Below are positions 1-8,444 of a DNA stretch of 64,000 bases, piece after piece; position 1 is the first letter of the stretch, and each line of letters starts with the position of its first letter. Made by a program: the position numbers and the translations under genes. The stretch is from Vibrio salilacus. Lineage in GTDB: Bacteria > Pseudomonadota > Gammaproteobacteria > Enterobacterales > Vibrionaceae. The stretch lies in assembly GCF_002811245.1 (NCBI RefSeq), contig NZ_NIVQ01000010.1, positions 55,599 through 119,598 of the forward strand. The letters run 5' to 3'. Below the pieces are notes generated by a model. The model had not been told where the DNA came from. It saw only the letters and a list, made by a program, of their open reading frames with translations, and did no database searches.

Positions 1-203
1 ATCCAAGGTTGCTGATCTTGATTCCAATAGACGATCGCTAGATGAGCTTTGCGCTGCATCGGGTAGGGGTAGGCCACTTGCCCCTGTTCGGTGTCGGCAA
101 ACATCTTCGCGTCGATTTTCTTGATTTTTCTTCCCAGATCATAGATTTGGTATTGGCAATCACTGTTGGTGAGCAATTGGGTAAGGGTATGAATGGTTTC
201 CAT
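1..203 (-). CDS. DUF3549 family protein, N-terminal fragment
   Basis: This is the first 67 codons of a minus-strand gene whose 3' part lies outside the window. The ATG is at 203-201, and the protein begins METIHTLTQLLTN. It continues with a basic stretch (GRKIKKID) and the segment YPMQRKAHLAIVYWN. From memory this pattern matches the DUF3549 family of Vibrio and Shewanella, whose function is unknown. It is divergent from the yqcC-truC pair, and the roughly 75 bases between the two starts must hold both promoters. The family call rests on recall of the N-terminus only. Confidence 0.7.
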   Translation of the reverse strand, partial: METIHTLTQLLTNSDCQYQIYDLGRKIKKIDAKMFADTEQGQVAYPYPMQRKAHLAIVYWNQDQQPW

Positions 204-278
204 TAGCGATTTGTCCTAACTTTCTTTCCTTTATAAATGGTATTCTTGAGGCTATTTTCAAGGTCAGAAACAAGATTA

Positions 279-593
279 ATGTTGAAACAGAACCAATTAA
301 TTGAATTGCTTAATCAGCTCCAAGCCGACATGCAAGCGCTTGAACTTTGGCAACCGCAGCCACCAAGTTTTTTGGCACTGCAAAGTGAACAGCCATTTGC
401 CGTTGATACTCTGGCACCAGAGCAGTGGCTACAATGGGTTTTTATTGGCCGCATTCGCAATATGATCGATGCTAATCAACCACTACCAAGTGGTTTCGCG
501 ATTGCCCCTTATTTTGAACAATGTTGGCAGCAATACCCAGATTACTCACCATTGTTGGCGCGATTGACACTAATTGATGAGGTGTGTGCTTGA
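279..593 (+). CDS. yqcC: YqcC family protein
   Basis: This encodes a small soluble protein of about 104 residues, rich in Q, L and W. It contains the helical N-terminus LIELLNQLQADMQALELWQ and the conserved-looking segment QWVFIGRIRNMID, typical of YqcC (DUF446). Its function is unknown. An upstream in-frame ATG at 237 would add 14 residues, but the start at 279 (MLKQNQLIELL) matches the family's usual N-terminus. The stop TGA overlaps the truC ATG by one base, so the two are probably translationally coupled, as in the yqcC-truC arrangement of enterobacteria. Confidence 0.8.
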   Translation: MLKQNQLIELLNQLQADMQALELWQPQPPSFLALQSEQPFAVDTLAPEQWLQWVFIGRIRNMIDANQPLPSGFAIAPYFEQCWQQYPDYSPLLARLTLIDEVCA

Positions 594-1315
594 TGTTAGA
601 GATTGTTTTCCAAGATGAGTATTTTGTTGCGGTCAACAAGCCTGCAGGAATGCTAGTGCACCGCAGTTGGCTTGATAAACACGAAACGCAGTTTGTGATG
701 CAGACATTGCGTGATCAGATTGGCCAGCATGTGTTTCCGCTTCATCGGCTTGACAGACCGACCTCTGGGGTATTGATCTTTGCCTTGTCGAGTGAAGTTG
801 CGTCGCAAGTGATGCCGATGTTTGCCAATCATGAAATGGAAAAAACCTATCATGCGATTGTGCGTGGTTGGATTTTGCAACCTGGCCGGCTCGATTATGC
901 GCTCAAGGTTGAGTTAGATAAAATCGCCGATAAGCATGCCAGCCAAGAGAAAGAGGCGCAGGAAGCAGTGACGGACTACCAGCCATTGGCTCAGGTTGAG
1001 GTTGCGCACTCAACGGGTAAGTTTCCAACCACGCGCTATGGTTTAATCGAAATGAGGCCGCTGACTGGCCGTAAGCATCAATTGAGGCGGCATATGGCAC
1101 ACCTCAGGCATCCCATTGTCGGTGATACGACCCATGGTGACGGAAAACATAACAAGCTGTTTAGAGACGTTTATGACTCACATCGGCTGCTGTTGCACGC
1201 ATCGAGATTAGCCTTTGTCCATCCGTTTACTGGCCAGAACGTGTTGATCAGCGCCAGTGTTGACCCAACGTGGCAAGCACTGTGCGCTGAGTTTGATTGG
1301 CAAGTACCTCAGTAA
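593..1315 (+). CDS. truC: tRNA pseudouridine(65) synthase TruC
   Basis: TruC isomerises uridine 65 of certain tRNAs to pseudouridine. The protein is about 240 residues and belongs to the RluA/RsuA-type synthases. The catalytic motif HRLDRPTSG is at residues 51-59, with Asp54 as the nucleophile. The later motif RPLTGRKHQLRRHM is the family's conserved basic segment, and the N-terminal VNKPAGMLVH is also characteristic. I chose the ATG overlapping the yqcC stop (MLEIVFQDEYF); an in-frame start three codons earlier is possible. A bidirectional terminator follows and separates it from the convergent dxs operon. Confidence 0.93.
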   Translation: MLEIVFQDEYFVAVNKPAGMLVHRSWLDKHETQFVMQTLRDQIGQHVFPLHRLDRPTSGVLIFALSSEVASQVMPMFANHEMEKTYHAIVRGWILQPGRLDYALKVELDKIADKHASQEKEAQEAVTDYQPLAQVEVAHSTGKFPTTRYGLIEMRPLTGRKHQLRRHMAHLRHPIVGDTTHGDGKHNKLFRDVYDSHRLLLHASRLAFVHPFTGQNVLISASVDPTWQALCAEFDWQVPQ

Positions 1316-1337
1316 CATTGACTGAAAAAAGGAATTG

Positions 1338-1371
1338 AAACAAAACAGCCCTCAAAAATGAGGGCTGTTTA
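1338..1371. terminator. Bidirectional intrinsic terminator between truC and dxs
   Basis: A perfect 11-bp stem is formed by AAACAGCCCTC (1343-1353) and GAGGGCTGTTT (1360-1370) with a 6-base loop. The A-rich left flank and T-rich right end make it usable from both strands. It sits between the convergent stops of truC and dxs. Confidence 0.85.
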
Positions 1372-1389
1372 TTGGTATACACACTGAGT

Positions 1390-3255
1390 CTACTTTTTAA
1401 GGTATTGACGAATCGATGCTTCGATTCCTTTGGCGTCTAAACCGAGTTCTTGATGCAGTTCATCTTGTGTTCCTTGAGCAATGAACTGATCAGGCAGGCC
1501 TAAAGTGAGGACAGGTTTGACCTGTTTCTCCTGCATCATAAACTCAATAACCCCAGCTCCCGCGCCACCCGCAATGGCATTTTCTTCTAGAGTAACAATA
1601 ACGTCATGCTCTGCGACAAGTAGTTTGATTAACGCTTCATCAAGCGGTTTAACAAAACGCATATCGGCGACCGTCGCATTGAGGGACTCTGCAGCCTCAA
1701 GCGCATTGGCTAAGAAGGTACCAAAACTTAAAATTGCGACTTTCTCGCCTTGACGAACTAAGCGGCCTTTGCCAATTTCGAGGGCGGTAAATTCAGTTTG
1801 AATATCGGTACCTATGCCATTACCACGAGGATAACGAACTGCCGATGGACCGTTATGCTTATGGCCTGTGTAGAGCATTTGACGGCATTCGTTTTCATCA
1901 CTTGGCGCCATAATCACCATATTTGGTATGCAGCGCATAAAGCTCAGGTCAAAGGCGCCTTGGTGAGTTTGACCATCGGCACCGACCAGTCCGGCGCGAT
2001 CAATAGCAAACATCACAGGCAAATCCATAATCGCCACATCATGAATCAACTGATCGTAGCCACGTTGCAAGAAAGTCGAATAAATGGCGACAATGGGGTG
2101 GTTGCCGGAGATGGCCATTCCTGCCGCCAGTGTTACCGCGTGCTGTTCTGCAATCGCCACATCGAAGTATTGCTCTGGATATTCTTTGGAAAAACGCACC
2201 ATTCCTGAGCCTTCGCGCATCGCTGGCGTAATCGCCATTAACTTTGGATCTTGCGCGGCCATATCACATAAGAAATCACCGAAGATTTTGGAGAAGCTTG
2301 GTTTTCCGCCGCTGCTTTTTGGCAGCGAATTATGGCTTGGATCGAATTTTGGCACGCCATGATAACCAATCGGATCTTTTTCCGCTGGCTCGTAGCCTTT
2401 ACCTTTCTTGGTCATAATGTGCAAAAACTGCGGGCCTTTCAACTCACGCATGTTTTTGAGCGTTTTTACTAACTCATTGACATCATGTCCATCCACAGGA
2501 CCAATATAGTTAAAGCCGAGCTCTTCAAATAATGTCCCCGGAACCACCATCCCTTTCAGATGTTCTTCGGTGCGACGAACTAATTCTTTAATTGGCGGAA
2601 CGCCAGAAAGTACTTTCTTACTACCTTCACGAATAGAGGTGTATAGATGACCTGATAGCAATTGAGCAAGATGATTGTTCAGCGCGCCAACGTTCTCGGA
2701 TATCGACATTTCATTGTCGTTCAAAATCACCAGCATATCAGGGTGAACATCACCAGCGTGGTTCATCGCTTCAAACGCCATACCTGCGGTTATCGCGCCA
2801 TCGCCGATGACACTGACCACTTTACGACCTTGCGCTTCTTGTGCGGCACTAATCGCCATTCCAAGTGCGGCACTGATTGAGGTAGAAGAGTGACCAACTG
2901 ATAAGGTGTCGTATTCACTCTCGCCACGCCAAGGAAAGGGGTGCAGTCCGCCTTTTTGACGAATAGTTGGCATCTGATCGCGACGACCAGTTAAAATTTT
3001 ATGTGGGTACGCTTGGTGGCCGACATCCCACACCAACTGGTCAAAGGGTGTGTTATAGACGTAGTGTAGAGCGGCAGTTAGCTCTACGGTTCCTAAGCCT
3101 GAGGCTAGGTGACCACTTGACTGGCTAACTGAATTAAGTAGATAGGTGCGTAGCTCATCACACAGTTTAGGCAGTATCTCTCTTGGGAGGCTGCGCAGCT
3201 CCTCAGGGGTATCTGCTAGAGCCAGTGTTGGGTACTTTGAAATATCAAGAGTCAT
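1390..3255 (-). CDS. dxs: 1-deoxy-D-xylulose-5-phosphate synthase
   Basis: Dxs condenses pyruvate and glyceraldehyde 3-phosphate to DXP, the first step of the MEP isoprenoid pathway and a branch to thiamine and pyridoxal. The 621-residue length is the usual size. The thiamine-diphosphate site appears as [11 protein letters not shown] near residue 150 followed by LNDNEMSIS. The catalytic-glutamate region is [14 protein letters not shown] near 370, and [15 protein letters not shown] near 420 is also diagnostic. It is the last gene of the xseB-ispA-dxs operon, 20 bases after ispA. The same order is found in E. coli and V. cholerae. Confidence 0.97.
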   Translation of the reverse strand: MTLDISKYPTLALADTPEELRSLPREILPKLCDELRTYLLNSVSQSSGHLASGLGTVELTAALHYVYNTPFDQLVWDVGHQAYPHKILTGRRDQMPTIRQKGGLHPFPWRGESEYDTLSVGHSSTSISAALGMAISAAQEAQGRKVVSVIGDGAITAGMAFEAMNHAGDVHPDMLVILNDNEMSISENVGALNNHLAQLLSGHLYTSIREGSKKVLSGVPPIKELVRRTEEHLKGMVVPGTLFEELGFNYIGPVDGHDVNELVKTLKNMRELKGPQFLHIMTKKGKGYEPAEKDPIGYHGVPKFDPSHNSLPKSSGGKPSFSKIFGDFLCDMAAQDPKLMAITPAMREGSGMVRFSKEYPEQYFDVAIAEQHAVTLAAGMAISGNHPIVAIYSTFLQRGYDQLIHDVAIMDLPVMFAIDRAGLVGADGQTHQGAFDLSFMRCIPNMVIMAPSDENECRQMLYTGHKHNGPSAVRYPRGNGIGTDIQTEFTALEIGKGRLVRQGEKVAILSFGTFLANALEAAESLNATVADMRFVKPLDEALIKLLVAEHDVIVTLEENAIAGGAGAGVIEFMMQEKQVKPVLTLGLPDQFIAQGTQDELHQELGLDAKGIEASIRQYLKK

Positions 3256-3275
3256 ATAATTGCGCGCTTATAGTG

Positions 3276-4169
3276 TTAGTTCTTGCGCTCGATGACATAT
3301 CGGGCGAACTCTTCGAGTAACTCTGTATTGTATGGGATTGCATTCAATGCTTGAAGTGCTTCATTTAACAGAGTGTGAGCTTTGTTAACAGCTCCGTCTA
3401 ATCCAAGCAGAGCTGGATACGTGCTTTTATTGGCTTGTTGGTCAGAACCTTGCGGCTTGCCTAAGGTTTTTGTGTCACTAATAATATCCAGAATGTCATC
3501 TTGAACCTGAAATGCCAGGCCAATGGCGTCGGCATATTTGTCTAAGTGAGGCATCACCTCTACCCCTTTACTACCTGCGGCAAGGGCCCCCAAACGTATG
3601 GCGGCCTTCATAAGCGCCCCCGTTTTATTGCGATGAATTTCTTTGAGTTCATCTAAGGTGACTTGTCTGTTTTCTGCAGCAAGGTCGAGAGCTTGTCCCA
3701 TACACATCCCATTAGCACCTGACGCTTGTGCGAGCACTTTTACCATTTTTATACGGTTAATTTCTGCTCGTGGGTTCAATGGCCCGTCAGCTAAAATAGT
3801 AAAGGCTAGCGTTTGCAGTGCATCACCAGTAAGAATCGCGGTCGCTTCATCAAATTTAATGTGGCATGTTGGTTGACCACGACGTAACTCGTCGTCGTCC
3901 ATGGCTGGCAGATCGTCATGAATCAAAGAATAAGCATGAATACACTCTACTGCACTGGCAGGAGTGTCGAGCTCTTCGAGTTCACAACCGAGCATTTGGC
4001 CAGTAATGTAAACCAAAAATGGACGTGCACGCTTGCCTCCGAGTAGCAAACCGTAACGCATTGCCTCGATCAGAGGCAGGTTCTGATGAGGTAGAGATTG
4101 CAACCACTGCTCTAATTGAGCATTATTTCGTTGTTGAAGTAAGGACAAGGCCTCATGCATAACAGCCAT
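3276..4169 (-). CDS. ispA: Farnesyl diphosphate synthase (geranyltranstransferase)
   Basis: IspA adds two isopentenyl units to dimethylallyl diphosphate to give farnesyl diphosphate, the precursor of undecaprenyl and quinone side chains. The 297-residue protein has the first aspartate-rich motif DDLPAMDDDE at about 85-94 and the second, QVQDDILD, at about 222-229. GGKRARP near residue 45 binds substrate. A start three codons later is also possible; neither ATG has a strong Shine-Dalgarno sequence. It lies 12 bases after xseB and 20 before dxs. Confidence 0.96.
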   Translation of the reverse strand: MAVMHEALSLLQQRNNAQLEQWLQSLPHQNLPLIEAMRYGLLLGGKRARPFLVYITGQMLGCELEELDTPASAVECIHAYSLIHDDLPAMDDDELRRGQPTCHIKFDEATAILTGDALQTLAFTILADGPLNPRAEINRIKMVKVLAQASGANGMCMGQALDLAAENRQVTLDELKEIHRNKTGALMKAAIRLGALAAGSKGVEVMPHLDKYADAIGLAFQVQDDILDIISDTKTLGKPQGSDQQANKSTYPALLGLDGAVNKAHTLLNEALQALNAIPYNTELLEEFARYVIERKN

Positions 4170-4181
4170 AGGTGTAATTAA

Positions 4182-4424
4182 TTAATCCGTCGTGGTGTCA
4201 AAGTCACTGAGAGCTGAGTCGTCATCATTTTGCAGTAGAATACTGACGCGTTGCTCGGCATCGTTGAGTTTAGCCTGACCTGCACGAGCAAGGGTAATCC
4301 CACGTTCAAATTTTTTCAGTGCGTCGTCTAGTGCTAAATCACCATTTTCAAGGTTTTCAACAATCACATCGAGTTCCTCAATGGTTGCCTCGAAAGTCAT
4401 GTTTTCTGGTTTTTTGCTCGCCAT
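4182..4424 (-). CDS. xseB: Exodeoxyribonuclease VII small subunit
   Basis: XseB is the small subunit that binds XseA to form exonuclease VII, which degrades single-stranded DNA from both ends. The 80-residue protein contains the typical helical core FEATIEELDVIVENLENG and LALDDALKKFERGITLA, followed by an acidic tail. It is the first gene of the xseB-ispA-dxs operon. Its promoter should lie in the AT-rich gap shared with the divergent pomA. Confidence 0.95.
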   Translation of the reverse strand: MASKKPENMTFEATIEELDVIVENLENGDLALDDALKKFERGITLARAGQAKLNDAEQRVSILLQNDDDSALSDFDTTTD

Positions 4425-4685
4425 AACGGTTCTACTTTGACAAAGATGGACGAAAGTTACCTTAGCCGATAATGATGGTCAAATTTAACCGAGTAAATTT
4501 GTTAGAAAAATCGAGATAAAGCGGTCTATGGTGTGTGTCGGTAAGTGATAACGCTAAAGTTTAGTTATGTGTTACGTGCCAAACAACTATAGTTATGTGA
4601 AAGCGGTATCAATAAAAGACTAAAGATCTGAAGATGTTGCCGATATAATTTGATAGAAGCTTATAGATAGCATGAGGATTGTTTT
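4425..4685. promoter_or_regulatory. Divergent intergenic region xseB / pomAB
   Basis: This 261-base non-coding gap holds the promoters of two divergent operons. The pomA-proximal end contains a sigma-28 site, listed separately. On the xseB side a possible sigma-70 pair on the minus strand is TTTACT, 17 bases, CATTAT, ending about 35 bases before the xseB start. That pair is weak (4/6 matches in each box). No terminator or small gene is evident. Confidence 0.45.
4621..4646 (+). promoter_or_regulatory. Sigma-28 (FliA) promoter of pomAB
   Basis: TAAA at 4621-4624 and GCCGATAT at 4639-4646 are separated by 14 bases, close to the FliA consensus TAAA-N15-GCCGATAA. The pomA start is 39 bases downstream. 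The same 14-base spacing is seen at the first flagellin (25584). Placing the stator genes under FliA agrees with late-class expression of motor genes in Vibrio. Confidence 0.75.
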
Positions 4686-5450
4686 GTGGATTTAGCGACA
4701 CTGCTGGGACTGATTGGCGGATTGGCTTTCGTTATCATGGCGATGGTGCTTGGCGGAAGCATCATGATGTTTGTCGACGTCACGTCGATTCTTATCGTGG
4801 TTGGCGGCTCGACGTTCGTGGTGCTGATGAAGTTCACTATTGGACAATTTTTTAGTGCCGCAAAGATCGCGGGAAAAGCCTTCATGTTCAAGTCTGACGA
4901 GCCAGAGGATTTGATCGCTAAAGTGGTTGAAATGGCCGATGCCGCGCGTAAGGGCGGCTTTCTTGCCCTAGAAGAGATGGAAATTACGAATAGTTTTATG
5001 CAAAAAGGTATCGATCTATTAGTGGATGGCCATGACGCTGATGTAGTACGTGCTGCCTTGCAAAAAGACATCTCTTTGACTGATGAACGTCACGAGTTTG
5101 GCGCTGCAGTGTTTCGTGCTTTTGGTGATGTAACTCCTGCTATGGGGATGATTGGTACTTTGGTCGGTCTTGTCGCCATGCTATCTAACATGGATGACCC
5201 TAAGGCTATTGGCCCGGCCATGGCGGTGGCTCTTTTGACAACCTTGTATGGTGCGATTTTGTCTAACATGGTGTTTTTCCCCATTGCTGACAAATTATCG
5301 TTACGCCGTGAACAAGAAAAACTCAATCGTCGTTTGATTATGGATGGTGTGCTTGCTATTCAAGATGGTCAAAACCCGCGTGTCATTGACAGTTATCTTA
5401 AGAATTATCTCAATGAAGGTAAGCGCGTACTTGACGTAGATAACGAGTAG
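4686..5450 (+). CDS. pomA: Sodium-driven polar flagellar motor protein PomA
   Basis: PomA is the inner-membrane stator subunit that forms the Na+ channel with PomB and transmits torque to FliG. The 254-residue protein has the four-helix MotA/PomA layout: two N-terminal helices (LLGLIGGLAFVIMAMVLGG and the TSILIVVGGSTFVVLM segment), a large cytoplasmic loop with charged residues, then GMIGTLVGLVAMLSNM and AVALLTTLYGAILSNMVFF. The start is GTG, preceded by GAGGA at good spacing, and the protein begins MDLATLLGLIGG as in other vibrios. It is 10 bases upstream of pomB and is driven by the sigma-28 site at 4621. Confidence 0.97.
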   Translation: MDLATLLGLIGGLAFVIMAMVLGGSIMMFVDVTSILIVVGGSTFVVLMKFTIGQFFSAAKIAGKAFMFKSDEPEDLIAKVVEMADAARKGGFLALEEMEITNSFMQKGIDLLVDGHDADVVRAALQKDISLTDERHEFGAAVFRAFGDVTPAMGMIGTLVGLVAMLSNMDDPKAIGPAMAVALLTTLYGAILSNMVFFPIADKLSLRREQEKLNRRLIMDGVLAIQDGQNPRVIDSYLKNYLNEGKRVLDVDNE

Positions 5451-5460
5451 GGAAATGACA

Positions 5461-6411
5461 ATGGAAGAAGAGAATGAGTGCAAATGTCCGCCCCCAGGCC
5501 TGCCGTTATGGATGGGAACTTTTGCTGACTTGATGTCTCTGTTGATGTGTTTCTTTGTTCTTTTGTTATCGTTTTCTGAAATGGACGTGCTTAAGTTCAA
5601 GCAGATCGCAGGTTCGATGAAGTTTGCTTTTGGTGTGCAAAATCGCCTAGAGGTCAAAGATATTCCCAAAGGCACCAGTATTATTGCCCAAGAGTTTAGA
5701 CCGGGCAGACCAGAGCCAACGCCGATTGATGTCATCATGCAACAGACCATTGATATTACTCAGCAAACCTTAGAATTTCATGAAGGCGAGTCAGATCGCG
5801 CTGGGGGCACCCAACGCGACCAAGGTACGTTAACTGGGGGGCAGTCGCCCGAGACATCGACCCAAAACAACCAAAATACTGAATCGGATAATCAACAGCA
5901 GCAAGCAGCGCAAATGTCTGAAGAGCTTGAAACGCTGGTCGAAAGTATTAAGAAAGCGCTTGAGCGCGAAATTGAACAAGGTGCCATTGAGGTGGAAAAT
6001 CTTGGTCAGCAAATTGATATTCGTATTCGTGAAAAAGGAGCGTTCCCTGAAGGCTCTGCGTTCTTACAACCTAAATTCCGTCCATTGGTGCGCCAGATAG
6101 CCGATTTAGTCAAAGATATTCCGGGCGTAGTCCGAGTGTCTGGGCACACCGATAATCAGCGCCTAGACTCGCAGTTATACCGTTCGAACTGGGATCTGTC
6201 CGCACAGCGCGCCGTCTCCGTGGCGCAAGAGATGGAAAAAGTGCGCGGCTTTAATCACGAACGGCTGCAGGTTCGGGGTATGGCGGATACGGTGCCGTTA
6301 GGCCCGAATGATACCGAAGCACAACGCTCGCGTAATCGCCGAGTTGAAATCAGCATTATGCAAGGCGAAGCGTTACTCAGTGATGAGGTGCCGGCATTGC
6401 TACCTGAATAA
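5461..6411 (+). CDS. pomB: Sodium-driven polar flagellar motor protein PomB
   Basis: PomB is the stator partner of PomA. Its single N-terminal helix carries the essential Na+-binding aspartate, and its C-terminal OmpA-like domain anchors the stator to peptidoglycan and to the MotX/MotY ring. The helix GTFADLMSLLMCFFVLLLSF contains the aspartate at about residue 23. The C-terminal peptidoglycan-binding core includes VRVSGHTDNQ and the segment QRSRNRRVEI. A Q/N/T-rich linker lies between them. I prefer the ATG at 5461 over 5455 because the GAGTAGGGA ribosome site is then about 8 bases away and the length (316) fits the family. Confidence 0.96.
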   Translation: MEEENECKCPPPGLPLWMGTFADLMSLLMCFFVLLLSFSEMDVLKFKQIAGSMKFAFGVQNRLEVKDIPKGTSIIAQEFRPGRPEPTPIDVIMQQTIDITQQTLEFHEGESDRAGGTQRDQGTLTGGQSPETSTQNNQNTESDNQQQQAAQMSEELETLVESIKKALEREIEQGAIEVENLGQQIDIRIREKGAFPEGSAFLQPKFRPLVRQIADLVKDIPGVVRVSGHTDNQRLDSQLYRSNWDLSAQRAVSVAQEMEKVRGFNHERLQVRGMADTVPLGPNDTEAQRSRNRRVEISIMQGEALLSDEVPALLPE

Positions 6412-6432
6412 AAGTAAATCAAACCAAAGACT

Positions 6433-6462
6433 AAGACGAGCTTTAAACGCTCGTCTTTTTTA
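6433..6462 (+). terminator. Intrinsic terminator after pomB
   Basis: A 9-bp stem, AAGACGAGC (6433-6441) with GCTCGTCTT (6449-6457), is followed by a run of T to 6461. It ends the pomAB transcript just before the thiI promoter region. Confidence 0.88.
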
Positions 6463-6577
6463 TGGCCATTGCTTCATGTATAATCTTGCGCCCTTAGCGG
6501 CAGCTTAGTGTTAAAACTAACTGCTACGCTCTCTAGAGCAGCAAAATCAGCGAAACAGTTAACTTGTGAAGTGAATT

Positions 6578-8026
6578 ATGAAATTTATCGTCAAGCCCCA
6601 TCCAGAAATTTTTGTAAAAAGTGAGTCTGTGCGTAAGCGCTTCACAAAGATTCTTGAATGTAATATCCGTAACATCATCAAGAGTCGTACAGAGTCTGTT
6701 GCTGTTTTTAACCGTCGTGATCACATTGAGGTGACATCAGAGTCTTCTCAATACCATCAAGAAGTGCTAGACGTTTTGACTCACACGTCTGGTATTCACC
6801 ATGTGCTGGAAGTTCAGCAGTCTGAATTTACTGATTTGCATAATATTTTTGAGCAGGTTTTAGAGCTTAATCGTCCTCGCATCGAAGGTAAAACCTTTGT
6901 TGTTCGGGCTAAGCGCCGTGGTAAGCATGACTTTACCTCGATTGAACTTGAACGTTATGTCGGTGGTGGTATTAATCAATCGATTGAAAGCGCCAGCGTA
7001 AAACTGCGTCGCCCTGATGTAACGATTAATCTAGAAGTGGTCAATGAAAAGCTGAACCAAGTGATCGCACGTTATAAAGGTTTGGGCGGTTTCCCTTTAG
7101 GTACTCAAGAAGATGTACTTAGCCTTATTTCTGGCGGTTTTGACTCTGGCGTTTCTAGCTACTTGCACATCAAACGTGGTTCAAAAGTCCATTACTGTTT
7201 CTTTAATCTTGGGGGCCCAGCACATGAAATCGGCGTAAAGCAGGTCTCGCACTACCTTTGGAATAAATATGGTTCATCGGCCAAGGTACGTTTTATCTCG
7301 GTTGACTTTGAACCCGTTGTGGCTGAAATTTTAGAAAAAGTCGATGACGGTCAGATGGGTGTGGTATTAAAACGTATGTTTATGCGCGCCGCTGGCATGG
7401 TGGCAGATAAGTTTGGTATTCAAGCGTTAGTGACGGGTGAGGCGATTGGCCAAGTTTCAAGCCAGACACTGACCAACTTGCGTCATATCGATGGTGTCAC
7501 CGATACATTAATCTTGCGCCCACTGATTAACTGGGACAAGGAAGACATCATTAATCTTGCGCGTGATATCGGTACTGAAGATTTCGCGAAAACCATGCCT
7601 GAATATTGTGGTGTCATTTCTAAAAAGCCAACGGTCAAAGCAGTAAAAGCGAAACTAGAAGCGGAAGAAGCCAAATTCGACTTTGCTCTGCTTGAGCAAG
7701 TGGTCAATGATGCGCGCGTGATGGATATTCGCGATATTGCCAAAGAGACAGAGCAAGCGGCGCCAGAGGTGGAGCAAGTTCAAGCGGTGGAACAAGATGC
7801 CATCGTGCTCGATATTCGCAGCGCTGAAGAGCAAGAAGATAACCCACTAGTGATTGATGATGTCGAAGTGAAACACTTGCCTTTCTTCAAGCTTGGCACT
7901 CAGTTTGGTGACCTAGACCAGTCTAAAATGTATCTGCTTTACTGTGATCGTGGGGTAATGAGTCGTCTGCAGGCGCTATATCTGCAAGAACAAGGCTTTA
8001 GTAACGTCAAAGTTTACCGCCCTTAA
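6578..8026 (+). CDS. thiI: tRNA 4-thiouridine synthase / thiamine thiazole sulfur carrier ThiI
   Basis: ThiI adenylates uridine 8 of tRNA and transfers sulfur to give 4-thiouridine; it also supplies sulfur for the thiamine thiazole. The 482-residue protein has the full gammaproteobacterial architecture: N-terminal ferredoxin-like and THUMP domains to about 165, a PP-loop ATPase with SGGFDS at 185-190, the conserved cysteine in PEYCGV near 344, and a C-terminal rhodanese domain ending in [11 protein letters not shown]. Its persulfide cysteine is near residue 456. TATAAT at 6479-6484 may be the -10 box of its own promoter. It is monocistronic, with a strong terminator downstream. Confidence 0.97.
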   Translation: MKFIVKPHPEIFVKSESVRKRFTKILECNIRNIIKSRTESVAVFNRRDHIEVTSESSQYHQEVLDVLTHTSGIHHVLEVQQSEFTDLHNIFEQVLELNRPRIEGKTFVVRAKRRGKHDFTSIELERYVGGGINQSIESASVKLRRPDVTINLEVVNEKLNQVIARYKGLGGFPLGTQEDVLSLISGGFDSGVSSYLHIKRGSKVHYCFFNLGGPAHEIGVKQVSHYLWNKYGSSAKVRFISVDFEPVVAEILEKVDDGQMGVVLKRMFMRAAGMVADKFGIQALVTGEAIGQVSSQTLTNLRHIDGVTDTLILRPLINWDKEDIINLARDIGTEDFAKTMPEYCGVISKKPTVKAVKAKLEAEEAKFDFALLEQVVNDARVMDIRDIAKETEQAAPEVEQVQAVEQDAIVLDIRSAEEQEDNPLVIDDVEVKHLPFFKLGTQFGDLDQSKMYLLYCDRGVMSRLQALYLQEQGFSNVKVYRP

Positions 8027-8049
8027 AACAAGACGTTAATCTGATTAGA

Positions 8050-8086
8050 AAGCGCAAATCGTTGATTCGATTTGTGCTTTTTTTTC
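8050..8086 (+). terminator. Intrinsic terminator after thiI
   Basis: A stem of AAGCGCAAATCG (8050-8061) with CGATTTGTGCTT (8068-8079), including one G-T pair, is followed by a run of eight T. It lies 23 bases after the thiI stop. Confidence 0.88.
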
Positions 8087-8151
8087 AAAAAACAGGTGAG
8101 GTTATTGGATTTAGCGATCGGCAATAAATGGTATTATAACCTTAGCGGCAT

Positions 8152-8177
8152 AAAAAAACACCGCCATAGAGGCGGTG
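8152..8177 (-). terminator. Terminator of gcvB
   Basis: CACCGCC (minus strand 8177-8171) pairs with GGCGGTG (8165-8159), followed by seven U (8158-8152). The sequence closely resembles the E. coli gcvB terminator. Confidence 0.9.
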
Positions 8178-8353
8178 CTAAAAAAATTGACAGACAGGTC
8201 AAAATAAATACAGGAAGTATATGTTTCGTTTCTGCTTGAAACAAAACTGGTAGAAACCTACCGAACTCGAAATACGAGTTTGCAAACACAACATCGCAAA
8301 GAGTAGTCAATTGATTCCCAAAGGAATCAAGCCGTTCTGACTTCTCTTTGCGG
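8152..8353 (-). ncRNA. gcvB: GcvB small regulatory RNA
   Basis: GcvB is an Hfq-dependent RNA that represses many amino-acid and peptide transporter mRNAs. It is unannotated by coding searches but recognisable here: it is divergent from gcvA, as in E. coli, and about 202 bases long. Read on the minus strand it carries the GU-rich seed GATGTTGTGTTTGCA (8295-8281), then ACTTCCTGTA, CCTGTCTGTC and a terminator hairpin AGCACCGCC/GGCGGTG with a 7-U tail (8177-8152). A 5' stem pairs CGCAAAGAG with CTCTTTGCG. The promoter is TTGCCT (8387-8382), 17 bases, TATATT (8364-8359). The 5' end is inferred from the promoter and could be off by a few bases. Confidence 0.9.
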
Positions 8354-8358
8354 GGTGA

Positions 8359-8387
8359 AATATAGAATTTCTCTGGTCGTCAGGCAA
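8359..8387 (-). promoter_or_regulatory. Sigma-70 promoter of gcvB
   Basis: On the minus strand -35 TTGCCT (8387-8382) and -10 TATATT (8364-8359) are spaced by exactly 17 bases. The region also overlaps the upstream part of gcvA, so a GcvA operator here could control both, as known in E. coli. Confidence 0.75.
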
Positions 8388-8444
8388 TGGACATTTTATA
8401 ATGTTTCAGATAAAAAAAACTAATCCAATATATAGAAGGCCACC

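Noticed and set aside
1505..2880. Several plus-strand reading frames opposite dxs
   Set aside because: Composition is that of antisense translation and dxs is intact and fully explained.
4465..4472. GCCGATAA on the plus strand as a second sigma-28 -10 box upstream of pomA
   Set aside because: No TAAA-like -35 at 14-15 bases upstream and it lies over 200 bases from the start; the site at 4621 is better.
6462..6577. TPP riboswitch before thiI
   Set aside because: No THI-box-like CTGAGA core is present; the leader is short and ends with an ordinary start.
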